DNA from: CAWJKP01 sp963843465
GTDB lineage: Bacteria; Planctomycetota; Planctomycetia; Pirellulales; Thermoguttaceae
NCBI GenBank assembly: GCA_963843465.1
Contig: CAWJKP010000003.1
Coordinates: forward strand, 1 to 64,000
Length of the DNA: 64,000 bases
Direction of reading: 5' to 3'
Translations under genes and position numbers: made by a program
Notes under the pieces: model-generated
Told to the model about the DNA's origin: nothing
Seen by the model: only the letters and a program-made list of their open reading frames with translations
Database searches by the model: none
In this document: positions 43,337 to 53,307 of the stretch, piece after piece
How the letters are laid out: the number at the start of each line of letters is the position of its first letter
Position numbering within the stretch: position 1 is the first letter of the stretch

Positions 43337-43539
43337 GTAGCAGGCACACGCCGTGTGCCGTAATGTAGCAGGCACACGCCGTGTGCCGTAATGTAGCAGG
43401 CACACGCCGTGTGCCGTAATGTAGCAGGCACACGCCGTGTGCCGTCCGCTCGGTCACGGCACACGGCGTGTGCCGTAATGTAGCAGGCACACGCCGTGTG
43501 CCGTCCGCTCGGCCACGGCACACGGCGTGTGCCTACTAC
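43337..43539. repeat. Array of 28-bp units (family D) abutting the tgt start codon
   Basis: Five direct copies of GTAGCAGGCACACGCCGTGT with 28-bp spacing at first, plus two inverted copies (CACACGGCGTGTGCC). Each unit is itself a palindrome. The last inverted copy ends 2 bases before ATG 43541, leaving no room for a Shine-Dalgarno. Related pair: 51542-51615. Confidence 0.92.
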
Positions 43540-43540
43540 T

Positions 43541-44653
43541 ATGGCACACTTTCGCTTTCAGATCCACCACGTCGACGCCGGGTCCGCGGCCCGCCGCAGC
43601 ACCTTCCAGACGCCCCACGGACCGGTGGAGATGCCGGCCTTCATGCCGGTCGCTACCCAGGGCTCGGTCAAGGGGCTCTCGATCGACCAGCTCTGCCGGA
43701 CCGGCACCACGCTGGTCCTGGGCAACGCCTATCACCTGGCGCTTCGGCCCGGGGAAGGCGTGATCGCGTCGCTGGGCGGGTTGCACCGCTTCATGGGCTG
43801 GGACGGCCCGATACTGACCGACAGCGGCGGCTTCCAGCTCTACAGCCTGGCCAGGATGACGCGGACCAGCGAACAACAGGCCCTCTTCCGCTCGCACATC
43901 GACGGCCGGCTGATGGAGCTTTCGCCGGAGCGGGCGGTGGCGATCCAGGAGCGATTGGGCAGCGACGTGGCGATGGTTTTGGATCAGGTCGTGGCCCTGC
44001 CCAACGAGCCGGAGGTGGTCCGCGACGCCGCCGAGCGGACCATCCGCTGGGCTGCCCGCTGCCAGGCCGCCGCCCGCAGGGCCGACCAGGCGCTGTTTGC
44101 CATCGTGCAAGGCGGGTTGGACGTGGAGTTGCGGGTATCGTGCGCGTTGCGGTTGGCGGAGCTGGACTTGCCCGGCTATGCGATCGGCGGCCTGAGCGTT
44201 GGCGAGCAGCCGTGCCAGATGTACGGCGTGCTGGACGCGGTGGTCCCGGCGATGCCCGCCGATCGGCCGCGCTACCTGATGGGAGTCGGCCGGCCGGCGG
44301 ATCTGTTGGAGGCGATCCGGCGGGGCGTGGACCTCTTCGATTGCGTGATGCCCACGCGGTGCGGGCGCAACGCCTTGGCCTTTACCGATCAAGGTCCGCG
44401 GAGGCTCCGCAATCTTCAATACCAGGACGACGGCCGGCCGCTGGAGGAAGGCTGTCCCTGTGCGGCCTGCCAGAGGAGCCGCGGGTACCTTCGCCACCTT
44501 TTCATGGCCCACGAGATGCTCGGTCCGATTCTGTTGTCGATCCACAACGTCACCTATTACCAGCGCTTGCTGGCCGGCGCCCGCGAAGCGATCGCCGCCG
44601 ATCGTTTTGAAGCCTATCGCCTGGAGAAGCTGCGGGGTTGGGCAAGCGTGTGA
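43541..44653 (+). CDS. tgt: Queuine tRNA-ribosyltransferase
   Basis: 370 aa. Active-site motifs: ILTDSGGFQLYSL (substrate Asp), VQGGLDVELR, YAIGGLSVGE and LFDCVMPTRCGRNAL with the nucleophilic Asp. Zinc site CPCAACQ plus His of SIHN. Exchanges guanine 34 for preQ1 in Asp, Asn, His and Tyr tRNAs. ATG 43541 chosen because family members start here; upstream is repeat DNA, so translation may depend on coupling or a leaderless transcript. Confidence 0.97.
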   Translation: MAHFRFQIHHVDAGSAARRSTFQTPHGPVEMPAFMPVATQGSVKGLSIDQLCRTGTTLVLGNAYHLALRPGEGVIASLGGLHRFMGWDGPILTDSGGFQLYSLARMTRTSEQQALFRSHIDGRLMELSPERAVAIQERLGSDVAMVLDQVVALPNEPEVVRDAAERTIRWAARCQAAARRADQALFAIVQGGLDVELRVSCALRLAELDLPGYAIGGLSVGEQPCQMYGVLDAVVPAMPADRPRYLMGVGRPADLLEAIRRGVDLFDCVMPTRCGRNALAFTDQGPRRLRNLQYQDDGRPLEEGCPCAACQRSRGYLRHLFMAHEMLGPILLSIHNVTYYQRLLAGAREAIAADRFEAYRLEKLRGWASV

Positions 44654-45142
44654 TACCTAGTACCGTGCGTCTCCGTGGAGGCGGCGATACCGTGGAACGC
44701 CACAGAGGGCGCTGCCTACGCGCAATCGTCTATAATAGGATAACGCAAGGTCATTTGGGCACCATAAAGGAGCCAACCGATGGTTGCAAGATCGCTTGTC
44801 GCGCTGATGCTATTGGCCGTTTGCGGCCGTCTGCCCGCCGCTGGCTTGGAAGCGGACGATGGCCGGGTAAAAGATGTCGTGGCCCGCGTCGGTAATACGC
44901 CAGGGATCGGCGTTGTGCTGGGCGACGACCGCTGCCGGTTGGCCATCGCTCTGGCGAAGCGCAGCCGGATGATCTGGTACGTCCAGCTCGCTGATGCCGA
45001 TGCGGCGGAGGCGGCCTCGCGGGCGGCGGATGCGGAAGGGATGTATGGGACGAGGATTTTTGTGGCCCAGGGCAGCCCCGCGCGGATCGGATTGGCCGAC
45101 AACCTGGCCGACGTGGTGGTCGTGGCGGACAATCCGGCGGGC

Positions 45143-45245
45143 GTGGGACGGATTGCTAATCCGTCCATGGCGGACGTAGGATGGATTGCTAATCCGTCCC
45201 GCGATGGGGCGCATCCACCGGACGGATTAGCAATCCGTCCTACGG
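45143..45245. repeat. Palindromic repeat family E inside the PQQ gene, first cluster
   Basis: Three copies of GGA-GGATTGCTAATCCGTC in both orientations, translated in frame as GRIANPS, WIANPS and DGLAIRPT. Other copies at 46878-46971 and 48768-48793. Confidence 0.88.
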
Positions 45246-46812
45246 TGATGCCCGATCGGGCGGAAATCCTGCGGGTCCTCAGACCGGAGGGCCGGGCAAT
45301 CGTCGGCCGCCAGGAGTGGGTCAAGCCGTTTCCCCCGGGCGTTGACGACTGGTCGCACCACTACCACGGCCCGGATAATAACCCGCTTCTCGCAGGACTC
45401 GCTGGCCCGCGCGCCGTACCTCACGCAGTTCGTCGCCGAGCCCCGCTACGGACCCGCCCCGCAGGCGGCCGTGGCCTCCGCAGGGCGGCTGTTCATGGCT
45501 TTCGGGCACGTCGCCTGGCACCAACGGGAGGAGCCCTGGCTCAACACGCTGGTGGCCCTGAACGCCTTCAACGGCGCCATGCTCTGGACGCGCCCGCTGA
45601 CGCCGGGGATCATGGTCGACCGCAGCACGATGATCGCCACGCCCGAGACGCTCTACCTGGCCGACGACCAGTCGTGCAAGCTGCTGGACCCGGCCAGCGG
45701 CAAGCTGCTGGACCAGATCATCCCGCCCGTCGAGGCGACCGGCGGCACCTTCTGGAAATGGATGGCCTTGGACGGTGGCGTGCTCTATGCGCTGGTCGGC
45801 CCGCCCGATCCGCTGGACCAGACCGCCCGTTGGAAGAGCACCAATCACGGCTGGCCCTGGGAACGGATCTCGCAGGGCTACAACAACAACGAGTATCGCT
45901 GGGGCTATGCGAAAACGCTTTTGGCCATCGACCCCAAGAGCAAGAAGGTCCTTTGGCAGCACCAGGAAGACCCGCCGATCGACAGCCGTGCGTTGGCGAT
46001 GAAGTCCGGGCGGATCTATTTCGCCTCCTTCGGCCGCTACCTGGCCTGCCTGGAGGCTGCCAGCGGCCGCCTGGTCTGGAAGCGGACGGCCCAACAGGAC
46101 CCGGATCTCTTCCGCACTATCGGCCCCTATCGCCCCGGGCACGGCTACATCGGCGGCTGGAAGAGCACGGTCTACATGAAATGCACCGATCGGCGCTCTA
46201 CTTCGTCGGCCCGCAGGTCGAGTGGCTGACGGCCGTCTCGACGTTCCGACGGCCGCGTGCTCTGGAAGCATCCGGCCAAGGACTTGCAGATCGTGATCCG
46301 CGACGACGGCTTGTACGCCGTGGCGGCGCAGAACAGCCGCGACGACACCAAGAAGCTCGACCCGCTCACCGGCGAGGTCCTGGCCAGCTTCGCCGCCACC
46401 CGCCGCGCCTGCACGCGCTCCACGGGCTGCGCGGACAGCATCTTCTTCCGCGCGTCGGAGGGTTCCGGCCGGCTGGACACCGAGCGGGGCGCGATGCAAT
46501 GGATCTCCAGTATGAGGCCCTCCTGCCAGGTCGGCGTGATTATTGCCCAGGGCCATCTCTATTGGCTCCCTTGGACCTGCGACTGCGACCTGCAATTGTT
46601 CGGCTCCATCTGCCTGGGGCCCGCCGGCCATTTCGACTTCGATGCGACCGCCAAGGACGACGAGCGGCTGCAGACGCGGTCCGCCGGTCCGGGCGATGCG
46701 GCGGCGCTTGCCGTGCGTCCGGCGGATTGGCCCACTTATCGGGCCGACAATGCCCGAACCGCTCAGAGCAACGCCCTGATTCCGGCCAAGCCGAAGCTGC
46801 TCTGGAGCTACT

Positions 46813-46971
46813 TCCCCCTCTCCCTCCGGGAGAGGGCCGGGGTGAGGGGACCCGGGGAGAAGGTCAGCTCTGATGTGAGACGAATTGGTAATCCGTCGAG
46901 CAATGAGGCCGATCTCCTTGACGGATTAGCAATCCGTCCCACGGATGACGGATTACCAATCCGTCCCACGG
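46813..46971. repeat. Adjacent family H and family E repeats inside the PQQ gene
   Basis: 46813-46851: CCCCCTCTCCCTCCGGGAGA hairpin, related to the outer element in the ABC permease. 46878-46971: three family E units (GACGGATTAGCAATCCGTCC and variants). All are read through as RIGNPS, DGLAIRPT and GLPIRPT. Confidence 0.85.
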
Positions 46972-47897
46972 AGAGGCCGGCCAGCGAGCTCACCGCGCCG
47001 GTGGCGGCTGGAGACCGGGTCTTCTTCGGCGGCGGGGATGGAATCGTGCGGGCCTTGGATGCAGCGACCGGCAAGCCTCGCTGGACGGCGTACGCCGGCG
47101 GGGCCGTGCGATACCCGCCCACGATCGCCCGAGGCCTGGCCCTGGTCGGCTCGGGCGACGGTTGGGTCTATGCCTTCGACGCGGCCTCGGGCCGGACCGT
47201 TTGGCGTTTCCGCGCCGCGCCGCTCCAGCGGCGGATCGCCGTCTACGGCTCGCTCTTGTCGACCTGGCCGGCCAGCAGCGGCGTGCTGGTGGACGGCGAT
47301 CGAGCCTATTTCGCCGCGGGCATGACCGATCTCGACGGGACCTACCTCTATGCGGTCGACCTGGCCACCGGCCGGCTCCGCTGGCAGAACAATAAGGCCG
47401 GCCATCTTGACGCGGCATCCAGCCGCGGCATCGCCTGCCAAGGAGAATTGCTGCTCTCCGGCGGACGCCTCTACCTGGCCGGCGGCAACGCCGTCTCTCC
47501 GGGTGTTTTCGACGCGGCCGACGGTCGCTGTTTGAGCCAGCCGCCGGGCGGGCACGGGACCTCGGCCCCGCGGGGCCGCGAGCTAACGCTGGTGAGCGAT
47601 CACGTCGCCGTTTCCGGGCAGCCGCTCTATTCGCTTGCCGAGTACCCGGTCTACGACCGCTCGTGCCAGTGGCGCGAGGCGGTGGTAACGGTGCATAACG
47701 CCCGGCTCGCTTGCGTCCCGCGGAAAGAGCAAGGCCGGACAACCTGGACACTCACGGCCCGCAGTCTCGCCGGAGGCGACACGCTCTGGTCGCAGCCGCT
47801 CGCGGCCGAGCCTGTCCGCTGGGCGATCGCGGTGGACGCCTCCGGCCGGATCTACGTAACGCTTCGCAGCGGCGAGGTGGATTGCTTCGGCAGCTAG

Positions 47898-48172
47898 GGG
47901 CTTGCAGGGCCACACTTATTGTTTTACAGGCCCTTAGCCGAACCCGAAGGTGGTTGGAGGCGTGATTTTCGTCGTAAGCGTTTTGATATCTGTGGGTTGC
48001 GTTGATGTGCCGAGGGTTTTCTTGAAATTTTTCACAAGATTCGCGGTTAGTATATGAAGTACCGCATCGCTGGCGGTGCGGGCCCGCTCTTTCAAGCGTC
48101 CATGTCACGGGCCAGCGGATCATCTTTTAGGAATTCCCCCTGTCCCAAGGCTTTTGGTTGAGGAGACTCCCC
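47898..48172. other. Intergenic region upstream of the Gly-rich protein gene
   Basis: 275 bases, AT-richer than average, without a gene. TTGAAA (about 48023) and TAGTATATG (about 48049) could be a promoter but the spacing is long. Confidence 0.35.
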
Positions 48173-48769
48173 ATGCGGCGTTTTTCAGCATTTCTTGCAA
48201 TCTTCGGCATCTTTATGATTACCGGCGTTGCCATGCGAGCCAGCGCGCAGGAGGGTCCTCCCGGCGGTCCGCCAGGCCAGGGAGGTCCAGGCGGCGGCGG
48301 TCAGGATGATGGGGGTCCCGGCGGCCCGCCGCGCCGGGGCCAGTTTGGCGGCCCGGGCGGTCCCGGTGGCGGGGGTGGCGGGTTCCATCTACTCCCGCGC
48401 TTCGTGGCCGAGAGACTGAACCTGACCGACCAGCAAGTGCAACAGATCGCCAAACTTGAGAAGGAGACCAAGGCCAAGCTCGCCAAGATCCTCACGCCGG
48501 CGCAACGAAAGATCCTCGATGAGGCTCGCCCGCCGCGCATGGGTCAAGATGGTCCCGGCGGCGGCCGGCGCCCGCCGCGCGGTGGTCCCGGTGGCGGTGG
48601 TCCGGGCGGCGGTGGTCCGGGCGGCGGTGGTCCGGGCGGTGGTCCGGGCGGCGGTGGCCCCGGTGACGGCGGGCCGGACGGCGGGCCGGGCGGCGACCAG
48701 GGACAGAACCGCCCCCCGCGCCTCCGCGCGGAGGACCGGCGGAAGAGTAACTTCTCAACTTGTTTGTAG
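48173..48769 (+). CDS. Exported Gly/Pro-rich protein with a Spy/CpxP-like core
   Basis: 198 aa from ATG 48173 (AGGAG seven bases upstream). Signal peptide (FLAIFGIFMITGVAMRASA). Gly/Pro-rich arms flank a helical core, LNLTDQQVQQIAKLEKETKA then ILTPAQRKILDEAR, which carries the LTxxQ motif of Spy/CpxP-like periplasmic proteins. The C-terminal arm has GGGGPGG repeats encoded by a tandem DNA repeat. It may be a chaperone or surface protein; no enzyme motif. Confidence 0.75.
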   Translation: MRRFSAFLAIFGIFMITGVAMRASAQEGPPGGPPGQGGPGGGGQDDGGPGGPPRRGQFGGPGGPGGGGGGFHLLPRFVAERLNLTDQQVQQIAKLEKETKAKLAKILTPAQRKILDEARPPRMGQDGPGGGRRPPRGGPGGGGPGGGGPGGGGPGGGPGGGGPGDGGPDGGPGGDQGQNRPPRLRAEDRRKSNFSTCL

Positions 48770-48793
48770 GACGGATTGCCAATCCGTCCGGAA
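48768..48793. repeat. Palindromic repeat family E, intergenic copy
   Basis: GACGGATTGCCAATCCGTCC starts at the stop codon of the Gly-rich protein. Same family as the copies in the PQQ gene. Confidence 0.82.
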
Positions 48794-48807
48794 ATCCTGG
48801 ACGAACC

Positions 48808-48944
48808 AGCCCGTATTGTTCGCGGCCGTGGCATCTCGGCGGCACGGTGCGTCACACTAGCCCGACGCGCAAGCGAGGGTAAGCCGGTGTCGCTCCCTCG
48901 CTTGCGCGTCGGGCTAGTGTTCGGCCGTGAATCATCCGGGCTAG
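48808..48944. repeat. Repeat family J, variant copy 3
   Basis: Ends AGCCCGTATTGTTCGCGG and GTGAATCATCCGGGCT. The core hairpin CGACGCGCAAGCGAGGGTA / CTCGCTTGCGCGTCG replaces the AAGCGTAAGCG core of the other two copies. Runs into the end of the BNR protein gene. Confidence 0.78.
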
Positions 48945-50529
48945 AGGTCCACGTCCTCCGCCGCCGGTCCGCGCCAAACGCTGCCGCCGAAGGTGGTCAC
49001 ATAGATCACGCTCGGATCGGCCCGGTCGAAGCAGACCCGTTGGGCGTTGGCAAAGGGCAGGCTCATGGGCTTCCAACTGAGGCCGTCGTCCCGGCTCAAC
49101 CAGAGGCCCGGACCGGGGGGGCCTTCGGTGAGGGTCATGTAGATCCAGCCTTTGTGCGCAGGGTGCAGATAGGCGCCGAAATGCTCGGAGCCTTTCTTGG
49201 CCAGCCGCTGCCAGGTCGCGCCGCCGTCGGTGGTCCGCCAGAGGCCCGCCTGATCGGCGCGGGCGTCGGCGGCGCCGACATAAATGGTCTTACTGTCGTC
49301 GGGATCGACGGTGAAGTCCTTGGGCCAGAGGAACCGCCGGCCCTGGTTGACGAGCTTCCAGCGCCGGGCGCCGTCGGTCGAGCGGTAGAGCCCCGGTCCT
49401 TCTCTGACGAACTGCCGATGGGAATCCGTCATGGCGGTGATCAGCACGAACAGCGAGCGGTCGCCGTGGAGCTGGAGCCGGCAGACCCGCATGTCGGCCG
49501 GCGAGCCGAGTCCCTGGCTGGCCGATTGCCAGCTCTTGCTGTCGTCGGTCGACTTGTACACGCCGTGGTTGAAGATGCTGGTGTAGAGCGTGCGGCGGCC
49601 GGCCGGGCTCTTCGGATCCAACACGATCGAGGTGCAGGCCGCTTCGGGGAGCCCTTGGGCCGAAGCCTTCCAGGTGGCGCCGAAATCGGTGCTCAGCGCG
49701 ACGCCTCCCTTGAGATTCGAGCGGTGGCCCCCGTAGATGATGTTGCCGTTGGGGATGTCGTGAACGTCGGAGAAGGCGCCCCAGATCTTGCCCGGCGTTT
49801 TCGGGTCGAAAGCCAGCTCATAGCAGGTGTTGCGCCAGGGGGTCCGGCCTTTTCCGGCCCACCAGGCCCACGTCTTGCCCGCGTCCAACGAGCGAGCGAA
49901 ACCGACGTCGGTATAGGCGATGTAATGCCGCTCGGGCTGGAAAGGGTCGATGTAGTAGTTCCACGTCGAGGTGACCACCAGCCCGTTGCAAAGCCAGGTG
50001 TTGTCGGCCGCCCGCCGGGCATGGCCGCAGTTCCACCAGCGGCCGCCGTCGGTCGTGTAATAGACCCAATCGTTGACTTGCACCAGGTGGTCGGGATTCG
50101 AGGCGTCGATCGCCGCGCCCAAGGCGGGCTGCTGGTAGAACTGGCCGTCGGTCGTGGTGACGAAGTCCTTCTCCACGTTGCAGCCCGGATAGCGCGGGTC
50201 GGGATAGAACGTGGCCCGCCAGGTCCGGCCGGCATTGTCGCTGCGGAAGGCGGCCGTGTGGTGCGGCGGATGGACGCCCGTGTTGGAATTCAAGGCGTAG
50301 ACGATGTTCGGATCGACATTGGTCGTCAGCACCCACTGGTACTGGCAGATGGGGCTTTGGGCCCAGGGGTCGGCGGCCGTGATTTCCGTGTTGATCCCGC
50401 CGCCCATCACGCTGGTCCAACTTTCGCCCCGATCGGCCGACTTATAGACGCCCCCGGCGAACTTGCCGTCCTCGACCCGGCTGGGGACGACGCAGTAGAG
50501 CACGATCTTACCGCGGCCCGAAAGAAGAG

Positions 50530-50620
50530 GTACGTCAGGCTTTCCAGCCTGACCCGTCTGTTCTGTCAGGCTGGAAAGCCTGACGTACTGTTCTGTCAGG
50601 CTGGAAAGCCTGACGTACTT
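50530..50620. repeat. Palindromic repeat family F inside the BNR gene
   Basis: One GTCAGGCTTTCCAGCCTGAC unit followed by two reversed units, in frame as KYVRLSSLTEQ repeated twice, then TGQAGKPDVP. Only found here in this window. Confidence 0.88.
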
Positions 50621-50954
50621 TCGTGGCGGGGGAATACTACCCGCTTTTTCCGCCCGGGAGCCGCCCGCAAAGGAGCGGATGCCCTTCCACGGCAGGCCGC
50701 TGGTTTTCTCGGACCACGTGGCTCCTCCGTCGTCGGACCGCCAGATGCCGAGGTCCGTGGCGGCGAAGCAGGTGCGACGGATGGCGGGACTGGTCTGGTC
50801 GAAGTGGAAGGCCACGGTCTGCCCGTGCGGCCCCTGGCAGGCCCGCCAGGAGCGGCCGCCATCGGTCGAGAGGACCACCGACTGTTGGTCGCCGGCCATC
50901 ATTCGCTGGGGATGGCCCGGATCGATGGCGATTTCTCCCCGGAGATCTTGCAGC

Positions 50955-51032
50955 GGGAAAAAGGGGACAGTCCCCATTTGGGCGAAGCCCCCGGAGGGCC
51001 GTTCCGGCAAATGGGGACTGTCCCCTTTTCCC
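50955..51032. repeat. Palindromic repeat family G at the BNR-gene frameshift
   Basis: AAAAAGGGGACAGTCCCCAT on the left is mirrored by ATGGGGACTGTCCCCTTTT on the right, with a GC-rich centre that is itself palindromic. The reading frame differs on the two sides. Confidence 0.85.
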
Positions 51033-51541
51033 GTCCGGCGACCGGCTCCCAGTGCTCGCCGCCGTCGCGGCTGACCTTCATACCTTTACCGCCCTGGGCG
51101 GCGAAGATCACCTTGGCATCCGTGGGATGGAAGGCGGGCCGGCAGCGCGTGCTGGAGCGGAGTTGACTCTGGTCGATCATTCGCCAATGCTGGCCGCCGT
51201 CCCGCGAGATATAGGCTCCGCTCATATCGCAGTTGAGCATCATCAGGTTGGGGTCGACCGGACTGATCGCCGGCGCGAACATCCCGCCGTTGCCGGTCAG
51301 CCCCAGCGGCTCCCAGGAGACGCGGGCGGGTTTCGCAGACTGGCCGAAGCAAGGGACCGCCAACAAGAGCGTGGCGAGGGAAAGCAGGCATCCGCGGATC
51401 ATGGCAAGAATATCTCCAGCAGCGGTAATTCGTAAACGACGAGTAGGGTGGGGTTCGGCCTTCACACGAAGGCCCATTCTGAGGTATCGCAAGGCTGCCG
51501 TCAAACGGTTTCCGCCGTGGTGACCGCTCACGGTCCGGAAT

Positions 51542-51615
51542 GTAGCAGGCACACGCCGTGTGCCGTCCGTCCCTACAGGCGGAGACAGCGGACGGCACAC
51601 GGCGTGTGCCTGCTA
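51542..51615. repeat. Palindromic repeat family D, inverted pair
   Basis: GTAGCAGGCACACGCCGTGT and its inverted copy ACACGGCGTGTGCCTGCTAC separated by about 27 bases. Same unit as the array at 43337-43539. Confidence 0.9.
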
Positions 51616-51654
51616 CATGGATGCCTCCCCGTGAACGATTTCCGCCGTGCAGCC

Positions 51655-53055
51655 TCAGCCGGGGTTGCACTGGTGGCCAACGGCTTCTTCGTAGCGGGCC
51701 CAGAGGGCGTCGCCCAAAGGGCCGAGACGGTCGCAGAAGCGCCAGACGAGCTTGTAGAGGCGGTTCCAGCCGCTGGACTCGAAGCGGAACGTCAAGGCCG
51801 CCTCGGTGACGGAGGAGCGGACCAGCGCCCAGCCGTCGGGAAAGTCGATCCGCACGCCGTCGACCTGCGCCTGCGGGTACTGCTTCCACGCGGCGCGGAC
51901 CTTGGCCAGGGCCTTGGCCGCCTCGTCGGGCTCCAACGGCACGCGGAGATCGGGCGTGAGGTAGGCCGCGGGGCAACTGCGGCGCAGTTGGCCCAGCGTG
52001 CTTTGCGACCAAATCAGGTAAGCGACTAAGCGGCAGGCGGCCAGCATCGCGTCGTCGTCGCCGCCCAGGTCGCCGAAGAAGTAGTGGCCCCGCACGCCCG
52101 CGCCGAACAGAGCGCCGGAGTCCTGCATCCGCGCGTGCAGCCGGGCGTAGCCGCTGCCTTCCTCGATGGGCGCCGCCCCCAAGCGCTTTGCGGCCTGGGG
52201 AATCCGCTTGGAGAACTTCAGGTCGTAGACCAGCGACCGGCCCGGCCATTGGGCGCCGAAGCTGCGGATCAGGGCCCAGGCGGCCTCTTCGGCGGTGAGC
52301 ACGATGCCTTGGTTATCGATGAAAGCCACGCGGTCGCCGTCGCCGTCGAAGGCAATCCCCAAGTCGGCCCGCTCGTGCTCGACCGTGATGGCGAGCTCTT
52401 CGAGGTTCTGCGGGTCGGTGCAGTCGGGCACGCGGTCGCCGAAGCCGGCGTCCGGCTGGTCGTGGATCGCGGAGCAAAGCGAGCGGGGAAAGACGGCCTG
52501 GAGGTAGCGCCTCGCCCGGGCCGAGTTGCAGCCGTACATCGGATCCACCACCACCCGCAACTCGCCGGCCTGGGCCTCGATCCAAGTCTCCTGAAGCCAG
52601 CCCACGTAGTCGAAAGAGACGTTGAGTCTTCGCGGCAGGGCCGGCTTGCGGTCGTTGCCCAACGGGCTGGGATCTTCCGCCTCGCGGCGCAGCAGGGCGA
52701 CTTGCTCGGGCGTAGGCCAACGCCGGCCCAGGCGCCAGCGCAGTCCGTGCCAGCCGTCGGCGCCATAGGAGGAGGCGACGATTGCCGCGCCGGCCGCGTT
52801 CAGGCGGCGCTGGGCGTAGTAGACCACGGGCGTGGGCAGGATGCCCAGGTCGACCACGTCGGCGCCGGCCGCCGCCAGTCCGTCGATCAGGGCGGCGAGG
52901 AACTCGCGCGTCTGACGGCGGACGTCGCCCCCGACGACGAACTTGGCCCGCGGCTCGACCTGGCGGCCCAGGGTCCGTCCCCAACTGCGGTAGAGTTCCG
53001 GCGTCAACTCGGTGTCGACGCAGCCGCTGATTTCGTGAGGTTTGTAGAGACTCAA
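51655..53055 (-). CDS. Phosphomannomutase/phosphoglucomutase-family protein with altered active site
   Basis: Alpha-D-phosphohexomutase fold, about 466 aa. KPHEISGCVDTELTPELYRS opens domain 1. The catalytic loop reads IVASSYGADGWHGLRW, where the usual TASHNP would stand; only the Ser aligns. Metal loop AFDGDGDRVAFID is intact. The sugar-recognition loop GEMSGH is replaced by GAGVRGHYFF. So it may have a changed substrate or no mutase activity. TTG 53055 (MSLYKPHEIS) is preferred; TTG 53082 is the longer option. Sits next to a second, canonical mutase. Confidence 0.83.
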   Translation of the reverse strand: MSLYKPHEISGCVDTELTPELYRSWGRTLGRQVEPRAKFVVGGDVRRQTREFLAALIDGLAAAGADVVDLGILPTPVVYYAQRRLNAAGAAIVASSYGADGWHGLRWRLGRRWPTPEQVALLRREAEDPSPLGNDRKPALPRRLNVSFDYVGWLQETWIEAQAGELRVVVDPMYGCNSARARRYLQAVFPRSLCSAIHDQPDAGFGDRVPDCTDPQNLEELAITVEHERADLGIAFDGDGDRVAFIDNQGIVLTAEEAAWALIRSFGAQWPGRSLVYDLKFSKRIPQAAKRLGAAPIEEGSGYARLHARMQDSGALFGAGVRGHYFFGDLGGDDDAMLAACRLVAYLIWSQSTLGQLRRSCPAAYLTPDLRVPLEPDEAAKALAKVRAAWKQYPQAQVDGVRIDFPDGWALVRSSVTEAALTFRFESSGWNRLYKLVWRFCDRLGPLGDALWARYEEAVGHQCNPG

Positions 53056-53082
53056 GGCGTTTCCGACGTCAGGCCAAATCAA

Positions 53083-53307
53083 AAGCCCGAACCATTATAT
53101 GGACCCGGCAACCGAGCAAGGCAAACCGATCGGGATTTGGGCGGCGTCCTACTACCCGCGGGACAAACTAGCGCAAGTTCGTAGTACCGGCTTTAGCCGG
53201 AAATCGACGACAACACCGCCTAAAGGCGGGACTACGAACGCCCCTCCCCCGTCCGCCGTCCCCCGCCCACCCCCGACCCCCGACCCCCACGAAGCGGGAC
53301 CGCTTGG
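53083..53307. other. Intergenic region with a family C repeat
   Basis: No gene; contains the 63-bp element at 53177-53239. Confidence 0.6.
53177..53239. repeat. Palindromic repeat family C, copy 2
   Basis: Same 63-bp unit as 8640-8702 (GTTCGTAGTACCGG ... GGGACTACGAAC) with only the central bases changed. Confidence 0.87.

Larger units (their letters stand above)
44780..47897 (+). pseudogene. Exported PQQ-type beta-propeller protein with frameshifts and repeat insertions
   Basis: ATG 44780 with AAGGAG. Signal peptide (SLVALMLLAVCGRLPAAG), a degraded methyltransferase-like region (EILRVLRPEGRAIV), then PQQ/BamB-type propeller blades (VALNAFNGAMLWTRPL, LALVGSGDGWVYAFDAASG, LYAVDLATGRLRWQNN). 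The frame changes near 45385, 46190 and 46245; the last two nearly compensate. Family E repeats lie in frame at 45143-45245 and 46878-46971, and a family H hairpin at 46813-46851. Enzyme activity is unlikely; such proteins are common secreted planctomycete products. Could be decayed or affected by assembly errors. Confidence 0.8.
48941..51402 (-). pseudogene. Exported BNR/sortilin-type beta-propeller protein, frameshift at a repeat
   Basis: ATG 51402 opens a signal peptide (LLSLATLLLAVPCFG) and the first blade (AYISRDGGQHWRMID, MKVSRDGGEHWEPV). At 50955-51032 a palindromic repeat interrupts the gene; the propeller continues in another frame with Asp boxes such as LSTDGGRSWRAC, WRSDDGGATWSEK, YKSADRGESWTSV and LSRDDGLSWKPM. 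Ten or more BNR repeats in total, as in sortilin/VPS10 or xyloglucanase-type propellers. A second repeat (50530-50620) is carried in frame. Probably a secreted binding or hydrolytic protein; function uncertain. Confidence 0.8.

Noticed and set aside
43337..43539. CRISPR array
   Set aside because: Units are palindromic and face both ways, and there are no spacers of constant length; no cas genes in the window.
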